DNA from: Flavobacterium fryxellicola | GTDB lineage: Bacteria > Bacteroidota > Bacteroidia > Flavobacteriales > Flavobacteriaceae | NCBI RefSeq assembly: GCF_900143245.1 | Contig: NZ_FRDK01000002.1 | Span: forward strand, 1-64,000 | Direction: 5' to 3' | Length of the DNA: 64,000 nucleotides | Shown: positions 35,750-45,114 of the stretch, one piece after another | Position numbering within the stretch: the first letter of the stretch is position 1 | How the letters are laid out: each line of letters begins with the position of its first letter | Notes under the pieces: model-generated | What the model was told of the DNA's origin: nothing | Databases searched by the model: none | The model's input: the letters and a program-made list of their open reading frames with translations, nothing else | Position numbers and translations under genes: made by a program

Positions 35750-37687
35750 TTAATAGTCAAAACGTTTAAAAGCTTCGATAGCTTCATATTCAGCCAAGCC
35801 TAAATCATCGTAAAGCTTTGCTGTCTGCTTGTTGCGTTCTTCGGCACGCACCCAAAATTCTCTGGAATCATTGCCTTGAAACATCACCCGGTCTTTTTGT
35901 GATTGATGGTACAAAATGGCATGTCTTTTTAGCATTACCTCCTTTGGACTTAAAGGCACGGCCATGTCTATTTCATGAATTTCCCATTCATGCCAAGCGC
36001 CCCGATACAACCAAAGCCAGCAATCATTCAGGAACGGTTGTGGTTTTAAAGCGGCCATTGCTGCAAAAATAGCATTCAAACAAACCTCATGTGTTCCATG
36101 CGGATCGGCAAGATCACCAGCAGCAAAAAACTGATGAGGCTTAATTTTTTCAATAATTGCTTTCACAATTGTGATATCTTCAATGCTTATTGGACTCTTT
36201 TTAATTAATCCTGTCTCATAAAAAGGCATATCTAGAAAATGAATATTTGACTCTTTTAATCCAATGTATCGAACTGCCGCATGCGATTCTCGGCGTCTAA
36301 TTAATCCTTTTAATTTGCGAACTTCAAGAGAATCCATTTGGTTTTCAGACTTGTTATTTAAAAATTCAATTACTGATTCAAAATTAATTTTAGAATTATT
36401 AGTACCCGCAAAATCATTACCTACTTCCGCATACTTTAATGCTTCTTCATCTGTAACTGCAATATTCCCTGAAGTTTGATAGACTACATGAATATCATGT
36501 CCTTGCTTTATGAGTTTTGAAAAAGTACCTCCCATGGAAATCACATCATCGTCAGGATGTGGACTGAATAGGATGATTCGTTTCTTGGTTGGATTGGCTC
36601 TTTCGGGTCTGTTTGCATCATCCGTATTGGGCTTTCCTCCAGGCCATCCGGTTATGGTATGCTGCAATACATTGAACATGTTTATATTTAGATCATAGGC
36701 GGACCCTTCTAAAGCAAGCAAATCAGACATGCCGTTATTGTTGTAATCTCTATCAGTCAATTTTAATATGGATCGATTGGTTTTTATACACAACCAAACA
36801 ATCGCTTTACATTTAAGTTCTAAGGTCCAATTGCAATCTTGAACGAGCCACGGCGTTTTAAAACGGGTTAGCTCTGAAGCCGCAAATTGATCCAAAACAA
36901 AAGTAGTATTGGTATGGTTTTGCAAAAAAGTCGCTGGAATTTCTGAACTTATCTCCCCTTGCGTTGTTCTTTTTATAATATCGGCTTTATTTTGGCCCCA
37001 AGCCATCAACACAATTCTTTTAGATTTAAGAATAGTTGAAACACCCATGGTAATGGCTCTTTTTGGGACGTTTTCGATTCCATTAAAATCAGATGAAGCA
37101 TCCACTTTTGTAATATGATCCAAAGTTATTATTCGGGTTCCCGAATTTATATGAGAACCAGGTTCGTTAAAGCCCACATGTCCTGTGCGACCAATTCCTA
37201 ACAATTGAAAATCAAGTCCACCAGTATTTTTTATTTTATTTTCGTAGGCGATACAATAGTCTTTGAGTTGATCAATAGGCACTGTACCATCTGGAATATT
37301 TATATTTTCAGGTTTAATGTCGATGTGATTGAACAAATGCTCGTGCATAAAATAATGATAACTATGATGATTCTCCTTCTTCATTGCATAGTATTCATCC
37401 AAATTAAAAGTAACTACATTGCTAAAACTAAGGTTCTCTTCGCGATGCATACGAACCAATTCTTCGTACACCTTAACTGGAGAAGAACCTGTAGCCAAGC
37501 CAAGAACACAAATTTTATTCTGAGACCGTTTAGATACAATCAATTGAGCGATTTCCTGAGCGACTAGTAGCGATGCTTCTGAAGCAGTATTGAAAATTTC
37601 ATTATGAATTTTTTCAAATCGTGTTTCCTCAAATTTTCCGGCACTTTCATAACTAATATCTCTTTTTTTTACTGGAGCACTTTTCAT
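35750..37687 (-). CDS. nagB: Glucosamine-6-phosphate deaminase with C-terminal LmbE/PIG-L domain
   Basis: This 645-residue protein joins two enzymes. Residues about 20-290 are NagB, with catalytic FNLDEYY (94-100) and GIGRTGHVGFNEPG (164-177) with its active-site histidine. NagB turns glucosamine-6-phosphate into fructose-6-phosphate and ammonia. Residues about 365-620 form an LmbE-like zinc deacetylase domain, marked by FSPHPDDDVISMGGT (374-388), ESHAAVRY and DPHGTHE. The fusion could deacetylate a GlcNAc derivative and then deaminate it, which is inference. I recall this fused form in other Bacteroidota. It is the first gene of a two-gene operon with the GH20 gene, with a promoter-like box (TATCTTTA in minus sense) at 37714-37721. 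Confidence 0.92.
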   Translation of the reverse strand: MKSAPVKKRDISYESAGKFEETRFEKIHNEIFNTASEASLLVAQEIAQLIVSKRSQNKICVLGLATGSSPVKVYEELVRMHREENLSFSNVVTFNLDEYYAMKKENHHSYHYFMHEHLFNHIDIKPENINIPDGTVPIDQLKDYCIAYENKIKNTGGLDFQLLGIGRTGHVGFNEPGSHINSGTRIITLDHITKVDASSDFNGIENVPKRAITMGVSTILKSKRIVLMAWGQNKADIIKRTTQGEISSEIPATFLQNHTNTTFVLDQFAASELTRFKTPWLVQDCNWTLELKCKAIVWLCIKTNRSILKLTDRDYNNNGMSDLLALEGSAYDLNINMFNVLQHTITGWPGGKPNTDDANRPERANPTKKRIILFSPHPDDDVISMGGTFSKLIKQGHDIHVVYQTSGNIAVTDEEALKYAEVGNDFAGTNNSKINFESVIEFLNNKSENQMDSLEVRKLKGLIRRRESHAAVRYIGLKESNIHFLDMPFYETGLIKKSPISIEDITIVKAIIEKIKPHQFFAAGDLADPHGTHEVCLNAIFAAMAALKPQPFLNDCWLWLYRGAWHEWEIHEIDMAVPLSPKEVMLKRHAILYHQSQKDRVMFQGNDSREFWVRAEERNKQTAKLYDDLGLAEYEAIEAFKRFDY

Positions 37688-38042
37688 ATCCTGTTATTTT
37701 AAAAACTGATTTATAAAGATAGCTTTTTTTAAAATAGCCAGTAAAAATCAATTCAATACAAATGAATAACGAACTTGTAGGCCCTACAATTTATCAAATA
37801 ACAAAAATCATACTCTTTTTTTACCGATTAAAAATAGATCGAACTTCTTATCCAAATCCTCCTTGTTTCAGAATTAGCAAAATGTTTGAAAAAAAAGCAA
37901 GTATACCCAATATAAATTGGTTATTCAATAATTATAATAATATTTAGCCTAAATTATTTTTTTTTAATTTACTTAACAAATATATTTACGGTGTTACAGC
38001 CATAAAAGCATTTTTAAAATAATAATTAACCACTTTATACTT
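37688..38042. promoter_or_regulatory. Divergent promoter region of the amino-sugar locus with a palindrome
   Basis: This gap separates minus-strand nagB from the plus-strand carrier gene. A 15-base palindrome, TTGTAGG-C-CCTACAA, lies at 37775-37789, a possible operator for a GlcNAc-responsive repressor. A minus-strand -7-like box (TATCTTTA) lies at 37714-37721 and a plus-strand TATATTTA at 37981-37988. A plus-strand frame at 37762-37947 is AT-driven and not believed to be a gene. Confidence 0.5.
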
Positions 38043-39704
38043 ATGAATTCAGAACAAACAAAGTCTAATAATTCTGCGCTTTATACGCTCATAACCGTAT
38101 TTTTCTTTTGGGGTTTTATTGGAGCATCAAATGGGATTTTCATTCCCTTTTGCAAAGCTAAATTTGGGTTAGACCAATTTCAAAGTCAACTCATCGATTT
38201 TGCTTTCTATGGTGCTTACTATATTGGTGCTTTATTCCTTTTCATTTTTAGTAGTATTGCTAAAAAGGACATTCTAAACGGGTGGGGATTCAAAAAAGGA
38301 ATTATTTATGGATTGTTGGTCAGTACCTTTGGGGCTGTTTTAATGATAGCAGCGGTAACACAAGGAAGTTATTTATTTATTCTTGGGGCTTTATTTATTG
38401 TTGCACTTGGTTTTTCACTACAACAAACATCGGCACAGCCATTTGCAGCGTCACTGGGTGAACCACATTCTGCTTCTAGCCGACTAAATCTTGCTGGAGG
38501 TATCAACTCGTTAGGAACCACAATAGGCCCGATAGTAGTTTCCATCGCTTTATTTGGTGTTATTGCGGGTGTAAATATTGAAGAATATGCTCGAAAACCA
38601 GATTCATTGGATTCTATGAGAATTCTTTATGTTTTTGTAGGAGGACTATTTTTATTGGCGGCTGCCTTATTTCAATTTTCTAAAAAATTACCGTCAGGGA
38701 AAAGCGATCCTACTTTTGAAACGGCAAATAAAGCAATGAAAACTTTGATTGCAATTACTGTAATTTTAGTAGCCATTTTTGCGTACATCTTTTCTCGCTA
38801 CGAAGAACCAGAATTCATCACTCGTTTTATAGAAAATAAAGAAAAAGATTACTTAGGATTAGCATTAACGGTTTCTACACTTTTAGTCGTAGTGATTGGT
38901 TTGTTGTTTGCCAATACAACTGCTCAAAAAAATCCTGAAGGTTGGGGAGCTATGAAATACCCACAATTAGTTTTGGGAATGCTAGCCCTTTTTGCTTATG
39001 TTGGTGTCGAAGTTACGATAGGAAGTAATCTAGGGGAATTGCTAGTTACTGCTGATTTTGGTTCGATTTCAGGCCCAGCGTTAGCACCGTATATGTCTAT
39101 GTATTGGGGAAGTTTAATGATTGGGCGTTGGGCAGGAGCAATTACTGTTTTCAACCCATCATCACAAGTAAAGAAAATTTTACTTATTGTAGTCCCTTAT
39201 GTCGCTTTTGGAGTTGTTTTAGCGGCTAATGCAATTTCAGGACAAGATGTAACCCCTTTATATGCTTACGCATTTGTGATTTTGTTCCAAATCACCGGTT
39301 TCTTTTTAGGGAAAGACCAGCCGTCAAGAACCTTAATGATTTTTGGTATAATGGGAATGACAGCCATGCTTATTGGTTTATTTACTACTGGAACGATCGC
39401 AATTTTTGCTTTTATGAGCGGTGGATTATTCTTAAGTATCATGTGGCCGTCTATTTTCTCCTTAGCCATTGCAGGTTTAGGAAAATACACTTCTCAAGGT
39501 TCTGCCTTCTTGGTGATGATGATTTTAGGTGGTGGAATTATCCCGCCATTACAAGGAAAATTAGCGGATATCATCGGGATTCATACGTCTTATTTCATTC
39601 CTGTTTTATGTTTCGCTTTCATCGCATTCTACGGATGGAAAGTAATTGGAATTTTAGAAAAACAAGGAATCGGAAAAGAAATAGAAGTTGGTGGAGGACA
39701 CTAA
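38043..39704 (+). CDS. FucP/NagP-type sugar MFS transporter
   Basis: This 553-residue inner-membrane protein has about 12 to 14 hydrophobic helices. It resembles the FucP-type sugar:H+ symporters ([20 protein letters not shown], then [16 protein letters not shown] in the first helices; [14 protein letters not shown] in helix 4). The middle loop is longer than in E. coli FucP. In Bacteroidota, relatives next to GlcNAc genes are called NagP. Here it is divergent from nagB-LmbE and GH20, so it probably imports GlcNAc or a related sugar. No PTS or kinase is visible in the window, so the sugar would need a kinase encoded elsewhere. Confidence 0.87.
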   Translation: MNSEQTKSNNSALYTLITVFFFWGFIGASNGIFIPFCKAKFGLDQFQSQLIDFAFYGAYYIGALFLFIFSSIAKKDILNGWGFKKGIIYGLLVSTFGAVLMIAAVTQGSYLFILGALFIVALGFSLQQTSAQPFAASLGEPHSASSRLNLAGGINSLGTTIGPIVVSIALFGVIAGVNIEEYARKPDSLDSMRILYVFVGGLFLLAAALFQFSKKLPSGKSDPTFETANKAMKTLIAITVILVAIFAYIFSRYEEPEFITRFIENKEKDYLGLALTVSTLLVVVIGLLFANTTAQKNPEGWGAMKYPQLVLGMLALFAYVGVEVTIGSNLGELLVTADFGSISGPALAPYMSMYWGSLMIGRWAGAITVFNPSSQVKKILLIVVPYVAFGVVLAANAISGQDVTPLYAYAFVILFQITGFFLGKDQPSRTLMIFGIMGMTAMLIGLFTTGTIAIFAFMSGGLFLSIMWPSIFSLAIAGLGKYTSQGSAFLVMMILGGGIIPPLQGKLADIIGIHTSYFIPVLCFAFIAFYGWKVIGILEKQGIGKEIEVGGGH

Positions 39705-39737
39705 TTTCAACACAAATTAACCAAAACCAAACCAACA

Positions 39738-39776
39738 AAAAAACTCCCATTTTACTAAGTAAAATGGGAGTTTTTG
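39738..39776. terminator. Bidirectional terminator after the sugar carrier
   Basis: Long hairpin: ACTCCCATTTTA pairs with TAAAATGGGAGT around an A/G loop, with A runs before and T runs after. Confidence 0.88.
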
Positions 39777-39855
39777 TTTATAACGAAATCTCAAAATCAA
39801 AAATCGTTGCCCGAGCCTGAAAGGCGAACTGGCGAAGCAATCTGCAATCTTAAAT

Positions 39856-40512
39856 CTATTTATTTCCTTTTTCGAAATCAGCGACAAACTGCGCCAATCC
39901 AATATCAGTCAAAGGGTGTTTCAACAAGCCGTAAATAGCTGAAAGTGGTCCAGTCATCACATCAGCACCAATTTTTGCACAGTTTACAATATGCATCGTG
40001 TGGCGCACTGAAGCCGCAAGAATTTGAGTTTCGTATCCGTAATTATCATATATCAATCTGATTTCTTCAATCAAAGCCAAACCATCTGTAGATACATCAT
40101 CCAAACGACCGATGAACGGAGAAACATAAGTAGCTCCAGCTTTTGCAGCCAATAAAGCCTGCCCAGCAGAGAACACTAGTGTCACATTGGTCTTGATTCC
40201 TTTGTCCGAAAAGTATTTAGCCGCCATAACCCCTTCTTTAGTCATAGGCAATTTAACCACAATTTGCTCATGTAAATCGGCTAATTCTTCGCCTTCTTTA
40301 ACCATTCCGTCGTAATCCAAAGCATTAACTTCGGCACTTACATCACCATCAACCAGGTTACAAATGTCAACATAATGCTTCAAAATGCTGTTTTTACCCG
40401 TAATTCCCTCTTTTGCCATCAACGAAGGATTGGTTGTAACACCATCCAAAACGCCTAATGCCTGCGCTTCCTTAATCTGAGCTAAATTAGCCGTGTCAAT
40501 AAAAAATTTCAT
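39856..40512 (-). CDS. fsa: Fructose-6-phosphate aldolase-like transaldolase
   Basis: This 218-residue TIM-barrel protein belongs to the short transaldolase (FSA/TalC) group. It opens [20 protein letters not shown], has [12 protein letters not shown], the Schiff-base lysine in [10 protein letters not shown] (Lys 87), and [10 protein letters not shown] at the end. The length fits FSA/TalC-type enzymes, not the 320-residue TalB type. It moves or cleaves three-carbon units in pentose phosphate metabolism. It lies near genes yielding fructose-6-phosphate (nagB) but faces away from them. A possible -7 box TAATTTTG lies at 40647-40654 (minus), leaving a long leader that includes a REP-like repeat. 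Confidence 0.88.
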   Translation of the reverse strand: MKFFIDTANLAQIKEAQALGVLDGVTTNPSLMAKEGITGKNSILKHYVDICNLVDGDVSAEVNALDYDGMVKEGEELADLHEQIVVKLPMTKEGVMAAKYFSDKGIKTNVTLVFSAGQALLAAKAGATYVSPFIGRLDDVSTDGLALIEEIRLIYDNYGYETQILAASVRHTMHIVNCAKIGADVMTGPLSAIYGLLKHPLTDIGLAQFVADFEKGNK

Positions 40513-40544
40513 ATTATATAATTTAATTGTGTGTTTCTAATTCT

Positions 40545-40640
40545 TTGGGCGTGACCCAAGGGTCGGGCTTTCCGCTTCAATCTTTTATTTTTAAAGAAAA
40601 AATAAAAGGATTTTCACTGCAATCCCTCACGCTCACAAAT
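40545..40640. repeat. Flavobacterial intergenic repeat (REP-like), probable
   Basis: The run GGGCGTGACCCAAGGG near 40547, CGGGCTTTCCGCTTCAATC, an AT stem (TTTTATTTTT with AAAAAATAAAA) and GGATTTTCACTGCAATCCCT resembles a dispersed intergenic family I recall from Flavobacterium genomes. Only one copy is in this window. Confidence 0.45.
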
Positions 40641-40651
40641 TTTGTGCAAAA

Positions 40652-41455
40652 TTACAACTTATAATGGTTCATCAGCATTTTTTCATATACTTTATCCGGC
40701 AAAATTCTCTTCAAAACAATGGAGATTTTTTGCATAAAAGCACCCACTTTATAATGAATTTTAGGTTCCTCAGTTTGGATAATTTGGTAGACCGCTTCGG
40801 CCATTTCATTGGGATTACTGCCGCTATCCACATGTTCGTCCATTGCTTTTAAGGTATTTCCGTACGGAGTTTCGTAAGCTGAACCTTGTAGCACCGGAGC
40901 ATGAAAACGTCCTGCAGCAATATTTGTTGCAAAATCACCTGGCGCTACGTTTGTAATGTGAATACCAAACGATTTCACTTCCATTCGCAAGGCTTCGGTT
41001 ATGAGTTCAAGTGCGCCTTTTGAAGCGGAATAAACACTTCGATAGGGCAAACCCATATACCCCGCAATGGAAGTCACATTAATAATTAATCCTGATTTTT
41101 GAGCACGCATTTGTGGCAACACGGATTTCATTACTTCGATTGGACCAAAAAGATTGGTCTCAAAATTGTTTTTAATTTCTTGCATTGGAATTTCTTCCAA
41201 AGGCCCTGTTATCCCTACACCCGCATTATTGATCACTACATCCAATCTTCCGGCAGTCGCAATCACTTTGGCAACAGCCGCATAAATCGAGTCGGCATCC
41301 CGAACATCCAAAGCCACTAAAGGAAAAACCGAATGCAAAATTCGCTCCGGATTCCTGCTGGTTCCATAGACAATGAAACCTTTATGATGTAAAAACTCTC
41401 CAATAGATTTCCCTATTCCTGAGGAACCACCCGTTATTAAGACTACTTTATCCAT
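40652..41455 (-). CDS. Short-chain dehydrogenase/reductase (SDR)
   Basis: This 267-residue cytoplasmic enzyme has the classical SDR features in order. The cofactor loop TGGSSGIG lies at residues 8-15 and NNAG at 76-79. The catalytic serine is in NVTSIAG (Ser 129) and YxxxK in YSASK (Tyr 142, Lys 146). The motif favours NAD(P)H as cofactor. The substrate cannot be deduced. The gene is separate from the fsa gene downstream (repeat and leader between them). Confidence 0.9.
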   Translation of the reverse strand: MDKVVLITGGSSGIGKSIGEFLHHKGFIVYGTSRNPERILHSVFPLVALDVRDADSIYAAVAKVIATAGRLDVVINNAGVGITGPLEEIPMQEIKNNFETNLFGPIEVMKSVLPQMRAQKSGLIINVTSIAGYMGLPYRSVYSASKGALELITEALRMEVKSFGIHITNVAPGDFATNIAAGRFHAPVLQGSAYETPYGNTLKAMDEHVDSGSNPNEMAEAVYQIIQTEEPKIHYKVGAFMQKISIVLKRILPDKVYEKMLMNHYKL

Positions 41456-41569
41456 AATTGTTACTGTTAATGATACGAAAGGTCCAAAAATAAAAAAATC
41501 CTCCCGAAGGAAGACTACTATTTTGTGGATTTAGAAAAAAAACCTGAAATAAATACAGACTAAAAAAAA

Positions 41570-41668
41570 ATGGCAAGCGACCTACATCGCATCGCTCAAC
41601 CGCTTACCCTTGCTATGTTCCCATCCTGGGGGAGTCTGCAGGAGCTGATCGTGTAGGACTTGCCGGTG
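41570..41668 (-). ncRNA. ffs: Signal recognition particle RNA, small bacterial type
   Basis: On the minus strand the run from about 41666 to 41572 folds as one long hairpin: GGCAAGTCCTACACGATC pairs with GATGCGATGTAGGTCGCTTGCC. Its apex CCAGGATGGGAACATAGCAA then GGGTAAG matches the SRP domain IV of Bacteroidota. A T-rich tract follows the 3' end. A perfect -7 box TATATTTG lies at 41669-41676 on the same strand just before the RNA start. The RNA scaffolds Ffh in targeting membrane proteins. Exact ends are estimated. Confidence 0.9.
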
Positions 41669-41695
41669 CAAATATACAATCTTTTTATATTTTTG
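41669..41695. promoter_or_regulatory. Back-to-back promoters of ffs and the glutaminyl cyclase gene
   Basis: The minus-strand box TATATTTG (41669-41676) serves ffs. The plus-strand box TATTTTTG (41688-41695) lies 58 bases before the cyclase ATG. Both fit TAnnTTTG exactly. Confidence 0.65.
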
Positions 41696-41752
41696 CAAGA
41701 GCTTTATACATTAAAAATAACGTTGTATATTCGGGTATTCAAAATCCAAACT

Positions 41753-42826
41753 ATGAGAAATTATAACTTCCTATCTATCATTTTATTAGGAATCACTTTA
41801 GCCAATTGCAACCAGACAAAAAAAGGCGAAAACACTTCATTCAGCTTTGATAATTCAAAATTTAAGGAACAATACAAGCCACAAGAAGCACTTTCTATGG
41901 AAATTTTGAACTTAAAAGAACAAACAGTAGACAGTGTTATCTATTTTGTAAATGATAAAAAAATAGCTTCTAAAAAGGGTTTGGAGAAACTAACTTTTGA
42001 ATTAAAAAACCAAAAACTAGGCTACCAAAACCTTAAAGCATTGGTATATTTTGGAGAAGAAAATTCAGAAGCTACCGCTAGAGTAGAATTAGTTTCTGAC
42101 ATCCAACCCAAATTATTAAACTATACAATTGTAAATACCTATCCCCACGACATTGAAGCTTACACGCAAGGATTAGAATTTTATCGAGATACCCTTTACG
42201 AAGGAACAGGAAACGGCTCCGGTCCATCTGGAAAAAGAGGAGTCTCTAGCTTGCGAAAAACCAATTACAAAACGGGCGAAGTTTATAAAAAAGTACTATT
42301 GGCGGATCAATATTTTGGCGAGGGAATTACAATTCTGAATAATAAAATATACCAATTGACATGGCAAAACAATGAAGGGTATGTGTATAACGCAGATACT
42401 TTCAAAAAAGAAAAGACTTTTACCTATTTTAAGCCAATGGAAGGTTGGGGATTAACAAACGATGGAGAAAACTTGTATCAATCTGATGGTTCTGAAAAAA
42501 TTTGGATTATCGATCCAACTACTTTTAAAGAAAGAGACTTTATCAATATTTACTCCTTTGAATCAAAAATAAAATCTATTAACGAACTCGAATGGATTGA
42601 CGGTAAAATTTATGGGAATGTGTATCAAAAAGATGCGATTGCGATTATAAATCCAAAAAATGGTGCCGTAGAAGCAATTATCAATCTTGCGGATTTGAAG
42701 AAAAAAATTACCCAGTTAACAGACACGGATGTACTGAACGGCATCGCATACAATCCAAAAACAAAAACCATTTTTGTAACCGGGAAAAACTGGGATAAAA
42801 TGTTTGAAATCAAAGTTTCTGAATAA
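41753..42826 (+). CDS. Glutaminyl-peptide cyclotransferase lipoprotein (beta-propeller type)
   Basis: This protein of 358 residues (from the ATG giving MRNYNFL) has a lipoprotein signal with lipobox LANC (cysteine about residue 18). The N-terminal 90 residues form an Ig-like segment. The rest matches the plant/bacterial Glu_cyclase_2 propeller: YPHDIEAYTQGLEFY and GNGSGPSGKRGVSS early on, FGEGITILNNKIYQLTW, and GWGLTNDGENLYQSDGS. These enzymes convert N-terminal glutamine to pyroglutamate on exported proteins. An upstream ATG (41660) exists but would lie before the promoter box. Twelve bases separate it from hutI, so they may be co-transcribed. Confidence 0.88.
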   Translation: MRNYNFLSIILLGITLANCNQTKKGENTSFSFDNSKFKEQYKPQEALSMEILNLKEQTVDSVIYFVNDKKIASKKGLEKLTFELKNQKLGYQNLKALVYFGEENSEATARVELVSDIQPKLLNYTIVNTYPHDIEAYTQGLEFYRDTLYEGTGNGSGPSGKRGVSSLRKTNYKTGEVYKKVLLADQYFGEGITILNNKIYQLTWQNNEGYVYNADTFKKEKTFTYFKPMEGWGLTNDGENLYQSDGSEKIWIIDPTTFKERDFINIYSFESKIKSINELEWIDGKIYGNVYQKDAIAIINPKNGAVEAIINLADLKKKITQLTDTDVLNGIAYNPKTKTIFVTGKNWDKMFEIKVSE

Positions 42827-42837
42827 TTTTATATAAA

Positions 42838-44076
42838 ATGACAACATTAATCATCAATATCAAAGAATTACTGCAGGTTCGGGATGCTGCAATTTTGAAG
42901 GTTTCAGGTGCCGAAATGGCGGTTCTTCCAACAATCAACAACGCCTATTTAGTAATTCAAAATGAGCTTATTTCTGATTTTGGTTCAATGGAAGACTTGC
43001 CTAACATAAATCCAGAAAAGTGTATTGATGCAGACGGAAAAATAGTTTTACCGGCTTGGTGTGACAGCCATACGCACATTGTGTATGCAGGTAATCGCGA
43101 ACAGGAATTCGTGGATCGCATTAATGGATTGACTTACGAGGAAATTGCCAGTCTTGGCGGTGGAATCTTAAATTCTGCTAAAAAATTGAACGAAACCTCC
43201 GAAAAAGAACTGTACGACCAGTCTAAAATTCGTCTGGAAGAAGTGATGCGTCTAGGAACCGGAGCCGTAGAAATCAAATCGGGATACGGATTGACGGTTG
43301 AAGGGGAGTTAAAAATGCTACGCGTAATTCATCGCTTGGCACAAAACTATCCAATCACTATTAAAGCGACATTTTTAGGTGCCCATGCATTTCCCTCAGA
43401 ATTTAAAGAAAACCATCAAGGCTATATCGATCTTATCATCAACGAAATGCTGCCTGCAATTGCTAAAGAAAAGCTAGCAGAATTCATCGATGTTTTTTGT
43501 GAAATCGGTTATTTTACTGTTGCCGAAACACAACAAATCTTGAAAGCTGGAATTGCATTTGGCTTAAAGCCAAAAATTCATGTCAATCAGTTCAACTCCA
43601 TTGGCGGAATTCAAGTTGGAGTACAACAGGAAGCACTTTCTGTCGATCACCTAGAAGTGATGACTACCAACGATATCGAATCTTTGAAAAATACCGCTAC
43701 AATGCCTGTTGCATTACCTTCGTGTTCTTATTTTTTGAGTATTCCGTATGCTCCAGCACGAGAAATGATTGAAGCTGGACTTCCTATAGCGATAGCAACG
43801 GATTATAATCCGGGTTCTACTCCATCGGGAAATATGAATTTTGTGGTGGCAACCGCCTGTATCAAAATGAAAATGACGCCCGAAGAAGCAATTAATGCGG
43901 CTACAATTAACGGAGCGTATGCGATGGGAATTTCAGACACGCACGGAAGTATCACTATTGGTAAAAAAGCAAATCTTATTCTGACCCAACCTATTCCCTC
44001 CTATTATCAATTGCCTTATGCTTTTGGCAGTAATTTAATTGACACTGTATTTATAGAGGGAGAAATAGTTGCATAA
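42838..44076 (+). CDS. hutI: Imidazolonepropionase
   Basis: This 412-residue amidohydrolase opens imidazolone-5-propionate to N-formimidoyl-glutamate, step 3 of histidine degradation. The metal site DSHTHIVYAGNREQEF (His 78 and 80) opens the TIM barrel; HVNQFNSIGG and IATDYNPGSTP follow. The length is standard. It follows the glutaminyl cyclase gene by 12 bases. The next histidine gene, hutG, lies about 1 kb on, across an opposite-strand coiled-coil gene. hutH and hutU are not in the window. Confidence 0.95.
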   Translation: MTTLIINIKELLQVRDAAILKVSGAEMAVLPTINNAYLVIQNELISDFGSMEDLPNINPEKCIDADGKIVLPAWCDSHTHIVYAGNREQEFVDRINGLTYEEIASLGGGILNSAKKLNETSEKELYDQSKIRLEEVMRLGTGAVEIKSGYGLTVEGELKMLRVIHRLAQNYPITIKATFLGAHAFPSEFKENHQGYIDLIINEMLPAIAKEKLAEFIDVFCEIGYFTVAETQQILKAGIAFGLKPKIHVNQFNSIGGIQVGVQQEALSVDHLEVMTTNDIESLKNTATMPVALPSCSYFLSIPYAPAREMIEAGLPIAIATDYNPGSTPSGNMNFVVATACIKMKMTPEEAINAATINGAYAMGISDTHGSITIGKKANLILTQPIPSYYQLPYAFGSNLIDTVFIEGEIVA

Positions 44077-44106
44077 AAAAAAGAGGAACAGTACGTTCCT
44101 CTTTTA
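44075..44106. terminator. Terminator between hutI and the coiled-coil gene
   Basis: AAGAGGAAC and GTTCCTCTT form a hairpin with A and T tracts on either side, serving both converging genes. Confidence 0.82.
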
Positions 44107-44125
44107 AATAGTCTTCTTCGCGTGA

Positions 44126-45010
44126 TTATCTTAAGACAAAACTTGTTTTAGAAACTAATACATCTCTATCAAAAATATTGATAAAATACGTTCCTTTAGC
44201 AAAATCTTTCCCTCTTAAATCCTCAGAAACTTGAATTGTTTTATTTTCATATTTAACATTAGTTAAAAAACTATAGGTTAACGTGTTTTCTCCAAAATTC
44301 TCTGTTTTCTTATCCCCTAAAACATTGTTTTTACTGTCAATTACTTGAACATAATATGTTTTTTCACCAGATTTAGCAATAGCATTTTCAGCAATTGTAA
44401 AATTAACTCTCAAAACATCAGCTCTACTTGCTTTGTCCGTTTCAATTTGTTTACCAGAGCTACGCAGTTTAAAAGCCGATCCTCTTGTATTCAAAACAGT
44501 TAATTTAGAACCAATTTCTACCGCTTTAGTCAATTCTTCGTTTTGCCCCACCAATGCTTCATTGTATTTTTTAGACTCTCCTAATACAACCCTAGTACTA
44601 TCACGTTGCACTGTAAGTGTCGTGTTAGCCTTTTTTAGATTGTCGTTCTCCGCCATTAGAACTTTCATATTCCCTTGCAAAGCATTGAATTGACTTCTAT
44701 ATCTTGACAATGAAGCTACATCCCCTTTCGATTTACTTAAGTCAGACATTAAGTTAACCACTTTATCTCTTTCCAAAATTAACTCATCAGACATTGAAGT
44801 GTTTTCTGAAATAGCAGCATCATAAGTCGATTTTAGTTCCTGTAGATCTTTCATTACCGTTTCTTTTTCGGTCAATGTAGTTTTCAATTCTGTTTTAACT
44901 GTATCTGCATCAGAGGTCATTTTAAATATATAGATTAAACTTCCTACTAATAAAATAGCCAATACTGCTACTACCGCTTTAAGACTTGAACTGCTTTTTT
45001 GATTTTCCAT
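44126..45010 (-). CDS. Uncharacterised membrane-anchored coiled-coil protein
   Basis: This 294-residue protein has one N-terminal membrane helix (AVVAVLAILLVGSLIYIF). A coiled coil of about 150 residues (roughly 30-180, heptad-rich in Leu, Lys, Glu) follows, with a beta-rich C-terminal domain of about 120 residues. The C-terminal part reads like a small Ig/CNA-type fold (VRDVLVSKTSF-like strands). No catalytic motif is visible. Its topology suggests a periplasmic spacer or scaffold tethered to the inner membrane. It lies convergent with hutI, which gives no role. I know similar proteins in flavobacteria only as hypothetical. Confidence 0.75.
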   Translation of the reverse strand: MENQKSSSSLKAVVAVLAILLVGSLIYIFKMTSDADTVKTELKTTLTEKETVMKDLQELKSTYDAAISENTSMSDELILERDKVVNLMSDLSKSKGDVASLSRYRSQFNALQGNMKVLMAENDNLKKANTTLTVQRDSTRVVLGESKKYNEALVGQNEELTKAVEIGSKLTVLNTRGSAFKLRSSGKQIETDKASRADVLRVNFTIAENAIAKSGEKTYYVQVIDSKNNVLGDKKTENFGENTLTYSFLTNVKYENKTIQVSEDLRGKDFAKGTYFINIFDRDVLVSKTSFVLR

Positions 45011-45087
45011 CCCAATTTAATTTTTTAATTTATTTACAAATTTAACATTATATAACCACCTGATAACGTAAGTTAACACAATTATAT

Positions 45088-45095
45088 TATTTTTG
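45088..45095 (+). promoter_or_regulatory. -7 box before hutG
   Basis: TATTTTTG, 19 bases upstream of the hutG ATG, fits the consensus exactly. Confidence 0.6.
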
Positions 45096-45114
45096 AATAA
45101 AAATTATTTTTTTA

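Noticed and set aside
37762..37947. Plus-strand reading frame of 61 codons in the nag promoter region
   Set aside because: AT-driven composition, overlaps the palindrome, no ribosome-site context and no similarity I recognise.
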